Assembly (NCBI RefSeq): GCF_003362805.1
Contig: NZ_QNQT01000001.1
Span: 62,001-126,000, forward strand
Length of the DNA stretch: 64,000 bases
Reading direction: 5' to 3'
DNA from: Neobacillus piezotolerans
Lineage (GTDB): Bacteria; Bacillota; Bacilli; Bacillales; Cytobacillaceae
The notes below the pieces were generated by a model, which was given only the letters and a program-made list of their open reading frames with translations, had not been told where the DNA came from and ran no database searches. The position numbers and the translations under genes were made by a program. Of the stretch, positions 1 through 9,051 are shown piece by piece (the stretch's first letter is position 1; every line of letters starts with the position of its first letter).

Positions 1-1
1 C

Positions 2-1870
2 CATAACATAAAGCGTCAAAGTATAGGAGAAGACGTTCCGGCTGAGACAGGGTTAGCTCTTGTACTCCATGATACTTGGCAACCATTGGTTCATCAAAAA
101 GCGGAGGAAAGACTTAGGGAAGCAGGCATCCCATGGCTTCGAGGTTTCGTTTCGTTTGGGGAAGGAATCATTGGTCCATTCGTACACCCAGATACACCGG
201 GATGTTCCTGCTGTGCTGATATCCGGATTTTAATAGCGGGTTCAGATCAACGGGAAATGTTGGCGTTTCGAGGGCAAAGGGCAGCAGGAGAAGGTCCACT
301 GCGAGATGCCTGGGTATCGCACACGGGATTAGCTCAAATGGCAGATTTGATCAGTAATGAAGTAAGGAGAATTCTTCAAGGAGAGCCCAGCAACTTACAG
401 GAAAAAGTATTCATTATGAATCTGAAGACGTTATCAACTTCTAGTCACTTTTTCTTGCCTGACCCATCGTGCCCGATGTGCAGTTCATTGGCCATAGACA
501 CATCTGAATTAGCCCGAATCCGTTTAGAATCAAGTCCTAAAATCAATGGTGGCAGTTATCGCAGTCGTTCGATGGATGAATTAAAAGCTGTGCTAGTTAA
601 AGATTACCTCGATCCGCGTACCGGAATAATGAATGGGAAAATGCAAGATATCAGGCTGCCGTTTGCTGATGTTTTAGTGATGATGCCTCTGTTTGGGGGA
701 ATTGAGGGGGTAGCAGGGCGGACTAATTCTTATGAAATAAGTGAGTTGACTGCCATTTTGGAAGGTTTGGAGCGATATTGCGGAATCGAGCCTCGAGGAA
801 AAAGGACAGTCGTTCGTGATAGTTATCGCCATTTAGAAAATAACGCATTAAATCCTACAAGTGTAGGTGTTCATGAACCCAAAAACTATGAAAAGCCTCA
901 TTTTCCTTTTAAAAAGTTTGATCCTGATGCCGCAATGGATTGGGTCTGGGGTTACTCATTTTTACAAGAACGCCCGCTTCTGGTTCCAGAGTTACTCGCC
1001 TACTATAGTTTAGGCTGTGGGGAGGGCTTTGTATATGAAACATCAAACGGATGCGCATTAGGGGGGAGTTTAGAGGAAGCCATTTTTCATGGCATCATGG
1101 AGGTAGTCGAACGGGATTCATTCTTATTATCCTGGTATGCCAAGCTCCCCCTTCCACGGCTTGATCTTCGTTCGGCAAACGATACAGAAGTACAGCTGAT
1201 GGTGGACCGTATTCAAGAAGTGGCGGGGTATGACCTTTATCTTTATAATTCAACAATGGAGCATGGTATTCCAAGTGTGTGGGCAGTGGCAAAAAACAGA
1301 AGATCTGAAGGTGTAAACATTATTTGTGCAGCAGGTGCAAACCCTGATCCTATAAAGGCCGTAAAGAGCGCAATATTCGAGCTTGCGGGAATGATGTTTA
1401 GGGATGATGAAAAATTGGAGACAAATAGACAGACATATGAAAGGATGCTGCACGATTCGTTCGAAGTCCGGACTATGGAGGACCATGGTATGTTATACGG
1501 GTTGAAAGAGGCAGAGGAACGTCTGAACTTTTTATTGGAAGATCATGGTCCCTTACGTACGTTTGCTGAGGAATTTAAGGAGCCGCCTGCCTATGCTGAT
1601 TTAAAGGATGATCTTCAAGTTATCCTTCAGAGGTTCCGAAGTTTGAATCTTGATGTGATTGTAGTTGACCAAACCTCGCCTACCATCAAACGGAATGGAT
1701 TGTTCTGTGTAAAAGTAATCATTCCCGGCATGCTGCCCATGACATTTGGGCATCACCTTACTCGCGTGAAAGGTTTGGAACGGGTGCTCAAGATACCCAT
1801 GCAGCTAGGATTTAAGGCGAAACCATTAACGTATGAACAGCTTAATCCATTTCCCCATCCATTCCCATAG
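2..1870 (+). CDS. TOMM leader-docking/YcaO cyclodehydratase fusion (5' end outside window)
   Basis: The reading frame is open from base 2, so the true start lies upstream and 622 C-terminal residues are visible. Family knowledge: such proteins bind the leader of a ribosomal precursor peptide and use ATP to cyclise Cys/Ser/Thr to azolines in the cytoplasm. The N-terminal part is the docking/ThiF-like region with Cys-rich PGCSCC and, further on, DPSCPMC, possibly zinc ligands. The YcaO domain follows, with EGLERYCG (about residue 255) and EEAIFHGIMEVVERDSF (about residue 360-375), typical ATP-binding segments. The protein ends in PFPHPFP, matching the proline-rich C-terminus of azoline-forming YcaO enzymes. 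Only 24 bases separate it from the SagB gene, so the two are probably one operon. No precursor peptide gene was found downstream; it should lie upstream. The family call is firm; the final product is unknown. Confidence 0.88.
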   Translation, partial: HNIKRQSIGEDVPAETGLALVLHDTWQPLVHQKAEERLREAGIPWLRGFVSFGEGIIGPFVHPDTPGCSCCADIRILIAGSDQREMLAFRGQRAAGEGPLRDAWVSHTGLAQMADLISNEVRRILQGEPSNLQEKVFIMNLKTLSTSSHFFLPDPSCPMCSSLAIDTSELARIRLESSPKINGGSYRSRSMDELKAVLVKDYLDPRTGIMNGKMQDIRLPFADVLVMMPLFGGIEGVAGRTNSYEISELTAILEGLERYCGIEPRGKRTVVRDSYRHLENNALNPTSVGVHEPKNYEKPHFPFKKFDPDAAMDWVWGYSFLQERPLLVPELLAYYSLGCGEGFVYETSNGCALGGSLEEAIFHGIMEVVERDSFLLSWYAKLPLPRLDLRSANDTEVQLMVDRIQEVAGYDLYLYNSTMEHGIPSVWAVAKNRRSEGVNIICAAGANPDPIKAVKSAIFELAGMMFRDDEKLETNRQTYERMLHDSFEVRTMEDHGMLYGLKEAEERLNFLLEDHGPLRTFAEEFKEPPAYADLKDDLQVILQRFRSLNLDVIVVDQTSPTIKRNGLFCVKVIIPGMLPMTFGHHLTRVKGLERVLKIPMQLGFKAKPLTYEQLNPFPHPFP

Positions 1871-1894
1871 TGGAAGAGTAGGAGGACAAAACAT

Positions 1895-3469
1895 TTGGAA
1901 CTGGACACATTTATACACCAACTGCATTTTGACACGGAAAAAATCTTTCCGCCAGATTGGGAAGTGGATTGGGACGACGCGCCACTTCCCTATAAATTGT
2001 ATCGTGGCTTACCAGCGATTACTCTATCCGCTGAAGTCCCCTTAACCCTAAAGAAGAGAGAAGATAATCTAAACCCTAGTCTGGATGAGCTTGGCCATTT
2101 CTTATGGTATGTATACGGCCAAACTCAATTCTCTCAATCTCCTTTAATTGATGGAGCCAAGGGCGAGAATGTTAGCTTTATACAGTCTTTACGGAGATTT
2201 GTTCCCTCGGGAGGGGCATTGTATCCTAATGAATTATATGTGTATGTAAAGTTAGATGACGCCCCAACAGGAATTTACCATTACGATGTGGCGCACCATC
2301 GCCTTATTTTGTTAAGGGAAGGAAATTACGATAACTACTTATCCAGAAGCCTTGGGAATCGTCTTCCTATTTCAGATTGTTTTTGCACCGTTTTTGTCTC
2401 AACTATGTTTTGGAAAAACTTTTACAAATATAATAATTTTTCCTACAGGCTCCAAGGGCTGGATGCCGGAGTGGCCATTGGGCAATCGTTAGAAGTGGCC
2501 AATACAATGGGCTTCTCAACACAGGTATGTTATCAATTTCTTGATCGGTCAATTAATCATTTACTTGGATTATCCGAACAACAGGAAAGTGTATATGCGG
2601 TTATACCTTTAAGCACGAAGCCAATCCCTCGTACTGGCAACGAAAAAAAGGATGAAATAGTTTTTGCATCCGAATTGTGCCGGGAAGTTCCGGCGTTGAA
2701 CCATGAATCCTATAACCGTTCAAAGAGAGTCATTGATTATCCGATACTGAGAAAATTGAATGAAGAATCGATGTTTGAAACAACGCAGTCCTTTGCAAAA
2801 TTAACGAATAATAAAGCTGAGTATTCCTTTGGTTCGGATATGGTCTTGCTGCCATTTACGGAGTGTTTTTCGTACGATCTCGCATCTGTTTGCAGGGAGC
2901 GGTATTCTCCTGGCATCGATTTTACGTTAGGAAAAGTAAGCCAAACACAATTATCCACTTTATTAAAAGAGACAGTTTCGTTCTTGTATCAAAATGATCT
3001 GGACGATACACAGGGACATATTGAGAATCGTCTTTCTTTATACGGAAGTTTTTATAATGTAGAGGGAATTCCTAATGGTGCCTATTCATATGACTACGGC
3101 ACTCATGCACTTCGGAAAATAGCCGAGGGGGATTACCGGGAGTTTTTACAAGCTGGATTAACCATGCCCTTTGTAAATATGTATCAAGTTCCACTCTGTA
3201 TGCATGTGGTTGGAGACAAGGATCACCTCAAAGGGACATTTGGGTATAGAGGATACCGTATTCAACAGATGGAAGCGGGCATTCTCGTCCAACGGCTGAG
3301 CTTGGTGTCTTGTGCTTTAGGAATGGGAGGGCATGCATTGTTAGGATTCGATGTGAACCAAAGTGATGAACTTTACAGGATCAACTCCAAAGAAAAAACC
3401 AGTTTGATCGAAATTCCCGTCGGATCTTACCGTCCACGCGCCTGGTTAAGAGGGAGTTTGCAAAACTAA
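1895..3469 (+). CDS. SagB-type FMN-dependent azoline dehydrogenase, two-domain
   Basis: Probable flavin enzyme oxidising azolines to azoles on the TOMM peptide made with the preceding cyclodehydratase. The start is TTG, with GGAGG centred about 12 bases upstream; no ATG fits better. The 524 residues contain two nitroreductase-like halves. The first carries the SagB signature RRFVPSGGALYPNELYVYV at residues 101-119. The second repeats the pattern in weaker form (YGSFYNVEGIPNGAYSY near 385-401) and ends with a flavin-site-like segment around 460-490. Standalone SagB proteins are about half this length, so this is a tandem duplication or fusion, as in some Bacillus TOMM clusters. Whether both halves are catalytic cannot be told from sequence. 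It is the last gene of the operon and is followed by a terminator. Confidence 0.85.
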   Translation: MELDTFIHQLHFDTEKIFPPDWEVDWDDAPLPYKLYRGLPAITLSAEVPLTLKKREDNLNPSLDELGHFLWYVYGQTQFSQSPLIDGAKGENVSFIQSLRRFVPSGGALYPNELYVYVKLDDAPTGIYHYDVAHHRLILLREGNYDNYLSRSLGNRLPISDCFCTVFVSTMFWKNFYKYNNFSYRLQGLDAGVAIGQSLEVANTMGFSTQVCYQFLDRSINHLLGLSEQQESVYAVIPLSTKPIPRTGNEKKDEIVFASELCREVPALNHESYNRSKRVIDYPILRKLNEESMFETTQSFAKLTNNKAEYSFGSDMVLLPFTECFSYDLASVCRERYSPGIDFTLGKVSQTQLSTLLKETVSFLYQNDLDDTQGHIENRLSLYGSFYNVEGIPNGAYSYDYGTHALRKIAEGDYREFLQAGLTMPFVNMYQVPLCMHVVGDKDHLKGTFGYRGYRIQQMEAGILVQRLSLVSCALGMGGHALLGFDVNQSDELYRINSKEKTSLIEIPVGSYRPRAWLRGSLQN

Positions 3470-3568
3470 CCGAACCGCGCCAACCGAAAAAAACCGAACA
3501 GTGCCTGTCACTCCCCGAATTTTCTTGTTTCACAAAATGTTTCACGAATAGACCGCCACTCTGAAAAG

Positions 3569-3602
3569 CCATCTGCTGGTTTATAAGCAGGTGGTTTTTT
3601 TA
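3569..3602 (+). terminator. Rho-independent terminator after the TOMM operon
   Basis: The arms CCATCTGCT and AGCAGGTGG form a stem with one mismatch, followed by seven T. It lies between the SagB gene and the nitroreductase and separates the two units. Confidence 0.75.
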
Positions 3603-3697
3603 CGTTCAAATGGAAACTGGTTTTTTCGTAAAACGAAATTTTTTTATTCAGAACATTCGGATTAAATGATATAGTTTCTTTAGAAGGAGTGATAGGT

Positions 3698-4477
3698 TTG
3701 GAATTCAACGATGTTATACACGGACACAGATCGATACGGGAATATGAAGACCGGGAAGTGAGCCAGGAACTGCTCGAGCAAATTTTAGATGCGGGAATTC
3801 GGGCCTCTTCCAGCGGTAATATGCAGACGTATTCAATTGTCGTCACAAGGGAAAAGGAGCTTCGGAAAAAACTATACACGGCGCATATGGAGCAGTCGAT
3901 GGTCGTAGATGCGCCGGTGCTGCTAACATTTTGCGCCGATTTTAATAGGATGAGAAAATGGCTTGCGCTAAACGATGCACCTGTCCACTTCGATAACTTC
4001 ATGAGCTTTATGATTGGTGCGATTGATGCAACGCTTGCCGCGCAAAACTGCGCCCTGGCCGCAGAGAATGCGGGGTTGGGGATTTGTTATATGGGCTCGA
4101 CGCTTGCAAATTGCGACCAGATTGGCGAGCTGCTGAATTTGCCGCCGAATGTCGTCCCAGTTGTCGGGTATTCACTGGGCTACCCAGCCGAAAATCCAGC
4201 GCCGCGCGATCGCTTGCCAAGGCATGGACTCGTCCACTATGATACATACCGTGATTATTCAGATGAAGATATTCTCGAAATCTACAAGGACAGAAACGAA
4301 AAGGGATGGAACCGGTACATGGCCAACCCAAGGCTGAAGGAAATGACCGAACAGCTCGGTTTGAAAAATCTTGCCCAAATCTATACAATCGCCAAGTACA
4401 CGAAGGAATCGCACATCGAATTTTCACAGACAGTCCTCAACTATTTGGAGAAGCAGAATTTTATGGAGAATGAGTGA
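3698..4477 (+). CDS. Nitroreductase family protein
   Basis: FMN-dependent NAD(P)H oxidoreductase of the nitroreductase superfamily, cytoplasmic. The N-terminus has the family hallmark HGHRSIREYEDREV, followed by an ASSSGNMQ segment that normally contacts FMN. GLGICYMGS and VPVVGYSLGYPAE lie in the middle, where the family positions its flavin and substrate loop. The C-terminal tail (about 50 residues, MANPRLKEMTEQLGLKN onward) is longer than the minimal family fold and resembles NfsA/FRP-type members. AGAAGGAG at 3682-3689 fits TTG at 3698 (8 bases) better than the in-frame GTG at 3689, which overlaps the ribosome site. It appears monocistronic. The physiological substrate (quinone, nitro compound or flavin) cannot be assigned. 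Confidence 0.85.
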   Translation: MEFNDVIHGHRSIREYEDREVSQELLEQILDAGIRASSSGNMQTYSIVVTREKELRKKLYTAHMEQSMVVDAPVLLTFCADFNRMRKWLALNDAPVHFDNFMSFMIGAIDATLAAQNCALAAENAGLGICYMGSTLANCDQIGELLNLPPNVVPVVGYSLGYPAENPAPRDRLPRHGLVHYDTYRDYSDEDILEIYKDRNEKGWNRYMANPRLKEMTEQLGLKNLAQIYTIAKYTKESHIEFSQTVLNYLEKQNFMENE

Positions 4478-4658
4478 ACCGTGCAGTTTTCAGCAAAACG
4501 TCGCTTAAAGGGGTTCCGTTTCCTAACGCAAACAGATCAAACGACAAAATAAACCATTCTAATTTTTATATCATCCAACTCTTTTGGAATATTTGGACAA
4601 GAACCCGATCAATAGGGAAATAACTATCAGAATCATTGATTTACTCGATTCGTTTTAA

Positions 4659-4862
4659 CAAGCAGGATTTATTCGATTCGGTCATTCTGACCGGCACTTC
4701 TACTTTGTTCCCGGAGGAAAAATGAAGTTCATTGACGTGGTGCACATGATAAATCCTCAACCTGTGCACTTTGCTAAAAAGCTAATTTAGGATATGGCGG
4801 CGGAAGCTGAACCATTCATTCGATTGGTCCAGGAAATAAGTCCAAAATGGTATAAAAGGTAG
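4659..4862 (+). pseudogene. Decayed gene remnant, possibly the C-terminal part of a kinase-like protein
   Basis: Between a TAA at 4656 and a TAG at 4860 the + strand reads protein-like text with one internal TAG (about 4791): FGHSDRHFYFVPGGKMKFID, then a hydrophobic stretch, then DMAAEAEPFIRLVQEISPKW. There is no start codon with a ribosome site and no long upstream frame. The GHSD...FID arrangement recalls the catalytic and metal-binding loops of phosphotransferases, but this is only a resemblance. The rest of 4478-4940 shows no other coding signal. Confidence 0.35.
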
Positions 4863-4908
4863 GAAAACGACTCCGCTTTACCGACTTAAAGTCAGAGTAG
4901 AATAAGAG

Positions 4909-4945
4909 ACTGCCCCAAAGTCACCCCTTTGGAGCAGTTCTTATT
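4909..4945. terminator. Hairpin at the end of the HipA-like gene
   Basis: ACTGCCCCAAAG (4909-4920) pairs with CTTTGGAGCAGT (4927-4938) with one mismatch, and a T-rich tract follows on the + strand. It abuts the stop codon of the minus-strand kinase gene and may act for both directions. Confidence 0.6.
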
Positions 4946-5708
4946 TTTTGATTGACGGGAGTCGCAGCTGTGGTAAAAGTTTTTGTCCACTGACCAAATG
5001 AGTGACAAGTGCCTCTCTTTCCTTATCCAATACATCCCAATCGTCAGGGATGGAATTGATTATATTATAAATTGCTTTTTCTGAAATATTCACAACTTTT
5101 TCAATTGCTTTCAGCAGTTCGTTTTGGTTTGGTAGGAGAGAAGCTAACCACTTATGGACATTTTGCTTGATATTCATATCTGGCATTTTTATTAGTGACT
5201 TCACTGTCCAGTCCTCATCGGAAAAACAACGTCCATGATCAATCAAATGGAGGTAATATTCCCCATTTCTAACAGGTTCCAAAAGGAAATTGTTCTCTTT
5301 TCGATCCGTATTGCCTATCCAAAGATCGAATACGATTGTTCCTGCCAAATGCTTCCGATTACTTACTATTATGTTTTCATTACGTGATCTCATGTCAAGA
5401 TGGATGCAGTTGTCAATAAACAAACTGGCAAACTGGCTGCCAGAAGTAAATTTATGTTTAGATAGAATTGGATAATCCTTGATGAAAGCGTCTGAAATTT
5501 GGACAACTTCAAAAGGAACCACAGGAAGTGAGAGAAGCTGGCCAAACTTTGCAGCAATGTACTCGTTCACCAGTATTCTCGTTCCCGAAGGGTTATTTTT
5601 AAATTTTACTACATACTTATGACCATCACTAAACCTTATACACTGAGGCTTCGAATAACCTTTCTTGATTGATTCTACCAGCTCAACAGGCTTTAAATTA
5701 ACATTCAC
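4941..5708 (-). CDS. HipA-like family kinase
   Basis: About 255 residues resembling the small HipA-type kinase family common in Bacillus (HipA_2-like). Visible motifs are the Lys-containing strand YVVKFKN, the loop IGNTDRKENNFLL with the likely catalytic Asp and metal-binding Asn, and LIDHG as the second metal-binding Asp. It has no N-terminal HipA_N1 domain and no neighbouring HipB-like DNA-binding gene, so a classical toxin-antitoxin role is not supported. AAAGGAGG lies 11 bases before the GTG at 5708; an in-frame TTG at 5732 overlaps no ribosome site and is less likely. The gene is a single transcription unit. The substrate is unknown. Confidence 0.75.
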   Translation of the reverse strand: MNVNLKPVELVESIKKGYSKPQCIRFSDGHKYVVKFKNNPSGTRILVNEYIAAKFGQLLSLPVVPFEVVQISDAFIKDYPILSKHKFTSGSQFASLFIDNCIHLDMRSRNENIIVSNRKHLAGTIVFDLWIGNTDRKENNFLLEPVRNGEYYLHLIDHGRCFSDEDWTVKSLIKMPDMNIKQNVHKWLASLLPNQNELLKAIEKVVNISEKAIYNIINSIPDDWDVLDKEREALVTHLVSGQKLLPQLRLPSIKK

Positions 5709-5732
5709 CCCAATTTTAACCTCCTTTGTCAA

Positions 5733-6189
5733 CCTGATACTCCACTCTTAGACCAAATGATGCCGAGGGGGATGTAAATATAAGCCCTAAGCAAAAGCCA
5801 TATCCAAAGATAGGATTTCGCGACATACTCCAAACGACAGGATCCGACTCATTGGAAATCCAGGAAATCGCCCCTCCGTTCTGAAATCCGCATCAATACT
5901 TATGACAGCGCGCTTCTTTTCAAGAGTTAAGATATGTAAATTTGCCATAATGGATTATACGCTTGTCCTAATTCAAAAAAATTGGCACAAATACATTTAG
6001 GCAATGCACAATGAAGATAATCTGTATCCTGCTGTTATTTATTAGAAGAAACGTCTAAAAACCTATAAAGAATATAAATATGTGCGAACTGCCTTTTCAT
6101 AGATAACTAGTTTATTGCATTAAATTTTTTTAGTGTGATGAGCACACTAACCACATTTTGATGGTTTGTCTTATACATATCTAAATGTT
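5733..6189. other. Intergenic region without recognisable genes
   Basis: No frame with a ribosome site and no family-like text was seen here. The region contains short G- and T-rich tracts and becomes AT-rich towards the galU remnant, where a promoter may lie. Confidence 0.5.
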
Positions 6190-6208
6190 AAGAAAGGAGA
6201 ATGTTGGA

Positions 6209-6357
6209 GTGAAAATTAGGAAAGCTGTTATTCCTGCGACGGGATTGGGACAAGGTTGCTTCCTACAACCAAGTAATTGCCGCAAGAATGCCTCCGGTTG
6301 TAGATAAACCGGCAATTCAATATATTGTCGAAGAAGCCGTTGCATCTGGAATTGTTA
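6209..6357 (+). pseudogene. 5' fragment of a galU-like UTP-glucose-1-phosphate uridylyltransferase gene
   Basis: A GTG preceded by AAGAAAGGAG opens the text VKIRKAVIPATGLG, the conserved nucleotide-binding N-terminus of GalU. With small frame corrections, the next bases read on through a VVDKPAIQYIVEEAVASGI-like segment, again typical of GalU residues 30-50. The homology then stops and the next gene begins within 30 bases. It is therefore a truncated and frameshifted copy of the first 50 or so codons, not a working enzyme. Its promoter and leader may now serve the downstream kinase gene; that is inference. Confidence 0.75.
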
Positions 6358-6384
6358 GTTAAAAAACTAAAAGAAGGTGATAAA

Positions 6385-7439
6385 ATGCAAAAACAAAGTT
6401 TAGTGGACTCTTTGTCAGTGATATTGGAATCAGAAACCAACCAAATTTTAAGTAAATCTATTTTAAATACCATTGATGCTAATACCATTTCGGAAATGAT
6501 TAGTACTTTCTGCCAAGAGAAATTGGGGAGTCCTGTAGGAGCTTGCCTTTATGTTGGATTTAGCGTTGGAGCCTCATTCGGTTTATCTCTCCTTGATGGA
6601 AGAGACATATTTCTAAAAGTAAATAAACCAACTAACAAAGATGACATAAATGTAATTTCATTGGACAGTTTGACAACGATTTCAAAGATACAAAGGCATC
6701 TATCTAAAAATGGATTTCCTTGTCCTAAAGTTATCCTTGACCCAATTGATATTGGGATTGGAATTGTAACAACCAACTCCTATGAGGATATTGGGGAACA
6801 GAAAGATGCACACAATCCCTCAATCGGGATGCAATGGCAGCAGCGTTTTACAAACTTATTGAAAGTGCTAATCCTTATAAAAAACAAGCTGGATTTAACC
6901 AGGGAACGCTGTGGACCAGCCCCACACTTTATCCAAAACCGCACAACGCGTTATTTAATTTTGAAAAATCAGCTAAAGGTGCTGAATGGATAGACGACAT
7001 TGCAAGGAAAGCAAAAAGAACAGTTCAAGAAATTAAGGGGGAAACCATCCTTGGTCATTCTGACTGGTCGTTAAAGAATGTTCGGTTAAAGGATGATGAG
7101 GTAGTGATGGTATATGATTGGGACAGTCTAGTAGTAGAAGATGAGTTAAACCTATTAGGAATCGCTGCTGCAACATTTACGACTACCTGGGATATCGAAA
7201 CCAAAATTACTCCCTCCCGTGAGGAAGCATACGAATTTGTAAGGGATTACGAATATCATAGGGGAAAATTATTTACAAAAAAAGAGTTGCAAAAAATATC
7301 AGCTGCAGCTACATTTTGTATGGCTTACACTGCAAGATGTGAGCATGCAATAGACCCTCAAGGGGAAAGGTTTGAGGGGAGCTTTCGACAAGCATTGGAA
7401 AGTATTAAGGGACATAATTTATATTTGTTATTAAACTAA
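6385..7439 (+). pseudogene. APH-like phosphotransferase, split by a frameshift
   Basis: Two overlapping frames together encode one kinase-like protein of about 350 residues. The first starts at ATG 6385 (ribosome site AGAAGGTGA) and reads through an N-terminal ATP-binding-like lobe (LLDGRDIFLKVNKP). The second contributes the C-terminal lobe with GHSDWSLKNVRL, matching the HxDxxxxN catalytic loop of aminoglycoside phosphotransferase-fold kinases, and VYDWDSL, the metal-binding Asp. The shift lies near 6824 and is best explained by one missing base in TCAATCGGG. Either the gene is dead or the base is a sequencing error. The substrate is unknown. Confidence 0.7.
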
Positions 7440-7469
7440 AGGCTAAACAACTTTAAAATAAAAGCGGGG

Positions 7470-7506
7470 ATAGCTTAGTTCTACGGAGCTAGGCTATTTT
7501 AATTTT
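7470..7506 (+). terminator. Terminator after the split kinase gene
   Basis: ATAGCTTAG pairs with CTAGGCTAT across a 10-base loop, followed by a T-rich tract, just downstream of the kinase stop codon. Confidence 0.65.
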
Positions 7507-7507
7507 C

Positions 7508-7542
7508 CAAAAAAACAAAAAGCACCGCAAATACGGTGCTAA
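7508..7542 (-). terminator. Terminator for the purine permease gene
   Basis: AGCACCG and CGGTGCT form a stem at 7521-7540. On the minus strand it is followed by a long T run (the A run at 7508-7520), as expected for the end of the minus-strand permease transcript. Confidence 0.65.
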
Positions 7543-7640
7543 TGAATGTGTAAATTTAAGTTTTGCGATAGGCGACGGAACCCGTGGCAGGGGTCAGCTT
7601 CTATTTTAATACAGCCACTCCCGAGCCAATGCTGTTCCTC

Positions 7641-8927
7641 TTAAAAAATATACTGTATAACAAAATTGCTAACAAACAGAATCGCAATCATATAAAGGAC
7701 AGGGTGAATTTCCTTCCCTTTTCCCATTAAGAGTTTTAACAGTGGATAGAGGATAAAGCCAATTGCCATTCCATCCGCAATGCTATACGTCAAAGGAATC
7801 AATACAATAATTAATAATGCCGGAATACTCTCAGCCAAGTCATCCATTGAAATGTGAACGATGTTTTGCAGCATAAGAAGCCCTATTAATATAAGGATTG
7901 GCGAAACCGCGCTTGCCGGTACGATTTTGATTACTGGTATAAACAGAATAGAAATAAGGAACATAAATCCTGCGACAATGCTTGTTAAGCCTGTTCTTCC
8001 TCCAGCTGTAATTCCCGCCGCAGCTTCCACAGATGCTACAGTGGGACTCGTACCGAAAATTCCGGAAGATAAAACTGAAACAGCTGTCGCCTGAAGTGAT
8101 TTTTTGCTGCTTTCGGGGCGGTTCAGCATTTTGCTGTGCCCATGTATCAAGCCAATGTTCTCAAACACAATGACCATGGCAAATGAGATGGACGTTAGCC
8201 AGAAAACGATATTTCCCGCATGTGCCCATGATATTTGGCCAAACACGCCGATGTATTCATTAAAAGATGGCAATGAAAGGGAAACGCCCTTAATGGAAGA
8301 CCCTCCAAACCAAATTGTTAAAAAAGATGTAATGACTATACTTATTAACAGGTTTCCAGGAACATTTTTGACAAATAATAAAATTGTAATAATCAACCCT
8401 GCAAATGTTATGAGAGCTGTGGGGCTGCTTAAATCTCCAATTGCAAGCAGCGTGTGTTCCGATTTCGTAATAATGCCGGCATTTTCAAAACCGATTAAAA
8501 TTAATAAGATCCCAATTCCAATGGTTATGGCTTCTTTTAAGGAACTAGGAATTGAGGCAGTAATGATTTTCGCAAGGGGTGTAAAGGCAATAGCGACAAA
8601 AATCAGGCCTGAAACAAATACCATAGCCAGCGCTTCCTGCCAAGTAAATCCCCCGGACTGAACGATTGTGTAAGTAAACATCGCATTGAGCCCCATACCC
8701 GGAATGAGAATAAGAGGTGTATTACTCCATATTCCTACGATTAAGCAACCAATAAAACTCGTTAATATTGTTGCTATAATCCCGGCCTCCAAGGGAATTC
8801 CTGCATTCTCCAAAATCATCGCATTCACAACAATAATGTAGGCTACAGTTATATATGAAATAAGGCCTGCGGAAATTTCTTTTCCTATTGATGTATCATA
8901 TTGATTAAATTTAAAAAAACGCTCCAT
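7641..8927 (-). CDS. NCS2/AzgA-type purine permease
   Basis: Polytopic membrane protein of about 428 residues in the nucleobase:cation symporter family that imports adenine, guanine or hypoxanthine (PbuG/PbuO/AzgA-like). Hydrophobic segments run throughout. The N-terminal SAGLISYITVAYIIVVNAMI and the GMGLNAMFTYT loop are typical of this branch, as is SGIFGTSPTVASVEAAAGI before a late membrane segment. The ATG at 8927 has AGGAAGG 9 bases upstream and is preferred over the GTG at 8936, which abuts the ribosome site. It is transcribed divergently from a LysR regulator, which probably controls it. The exact purine cannot be told from sequence. Confidence 0.85.
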   Translation of the reverse strand: MERFFKFNQYDTSIGKEISAGLISYITVAYIIVVNAMILENAGIPLEAGIIATILTSFIGCLIVGIWSNTPLILIPGMGLNAMFTYTIVQSGGFTWQEALAMVFVSGLIFVAIAFTPLAKIITASIPSSLKEAITIGIGILLILIGFENAGIITKSEHTLLAIGDLSSPTALITFAGLIITILLFVKNVPGNLLISIVITSFLTIWFGGSSIKGVSLSLPSFNEYIGVFGQISWAHAGNIVFWLTSISFAMVIVFENIGLIHGHSKMLNRPESSKKSLQATAVSVLSSGIFGTSPTVASVEAAAGITAGGRTGLTSIVAGFMFLISILFIPVIKIVPASAVSPILILIGLLMLQNIVHISMDDLAESIPALLIIVLIPLTYSIADGMAIGFILYPLLKLLMGKGKEIHPVLYMIAILFVSNFVIQYIF

Positions 8928-9051
8928 ATGAATCACCTTCCTGCTTTAACTTTCAACTAAACATGAAGGTAATCATAGCATGGACCTAACTATTTGAAAA
9001 ATATATAATTCAAATAGGAACTATACGTTTTTTGAATAGAAGGAGACGCTT

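Noticed and set aside
3480..3545. AAAAAACCGAACAGTGCCTG-type text also hinted at 20568 and 56648
   Set aside because: Only short stretches match between the places, so a dispersed repeat family cannot be claimed from this window.
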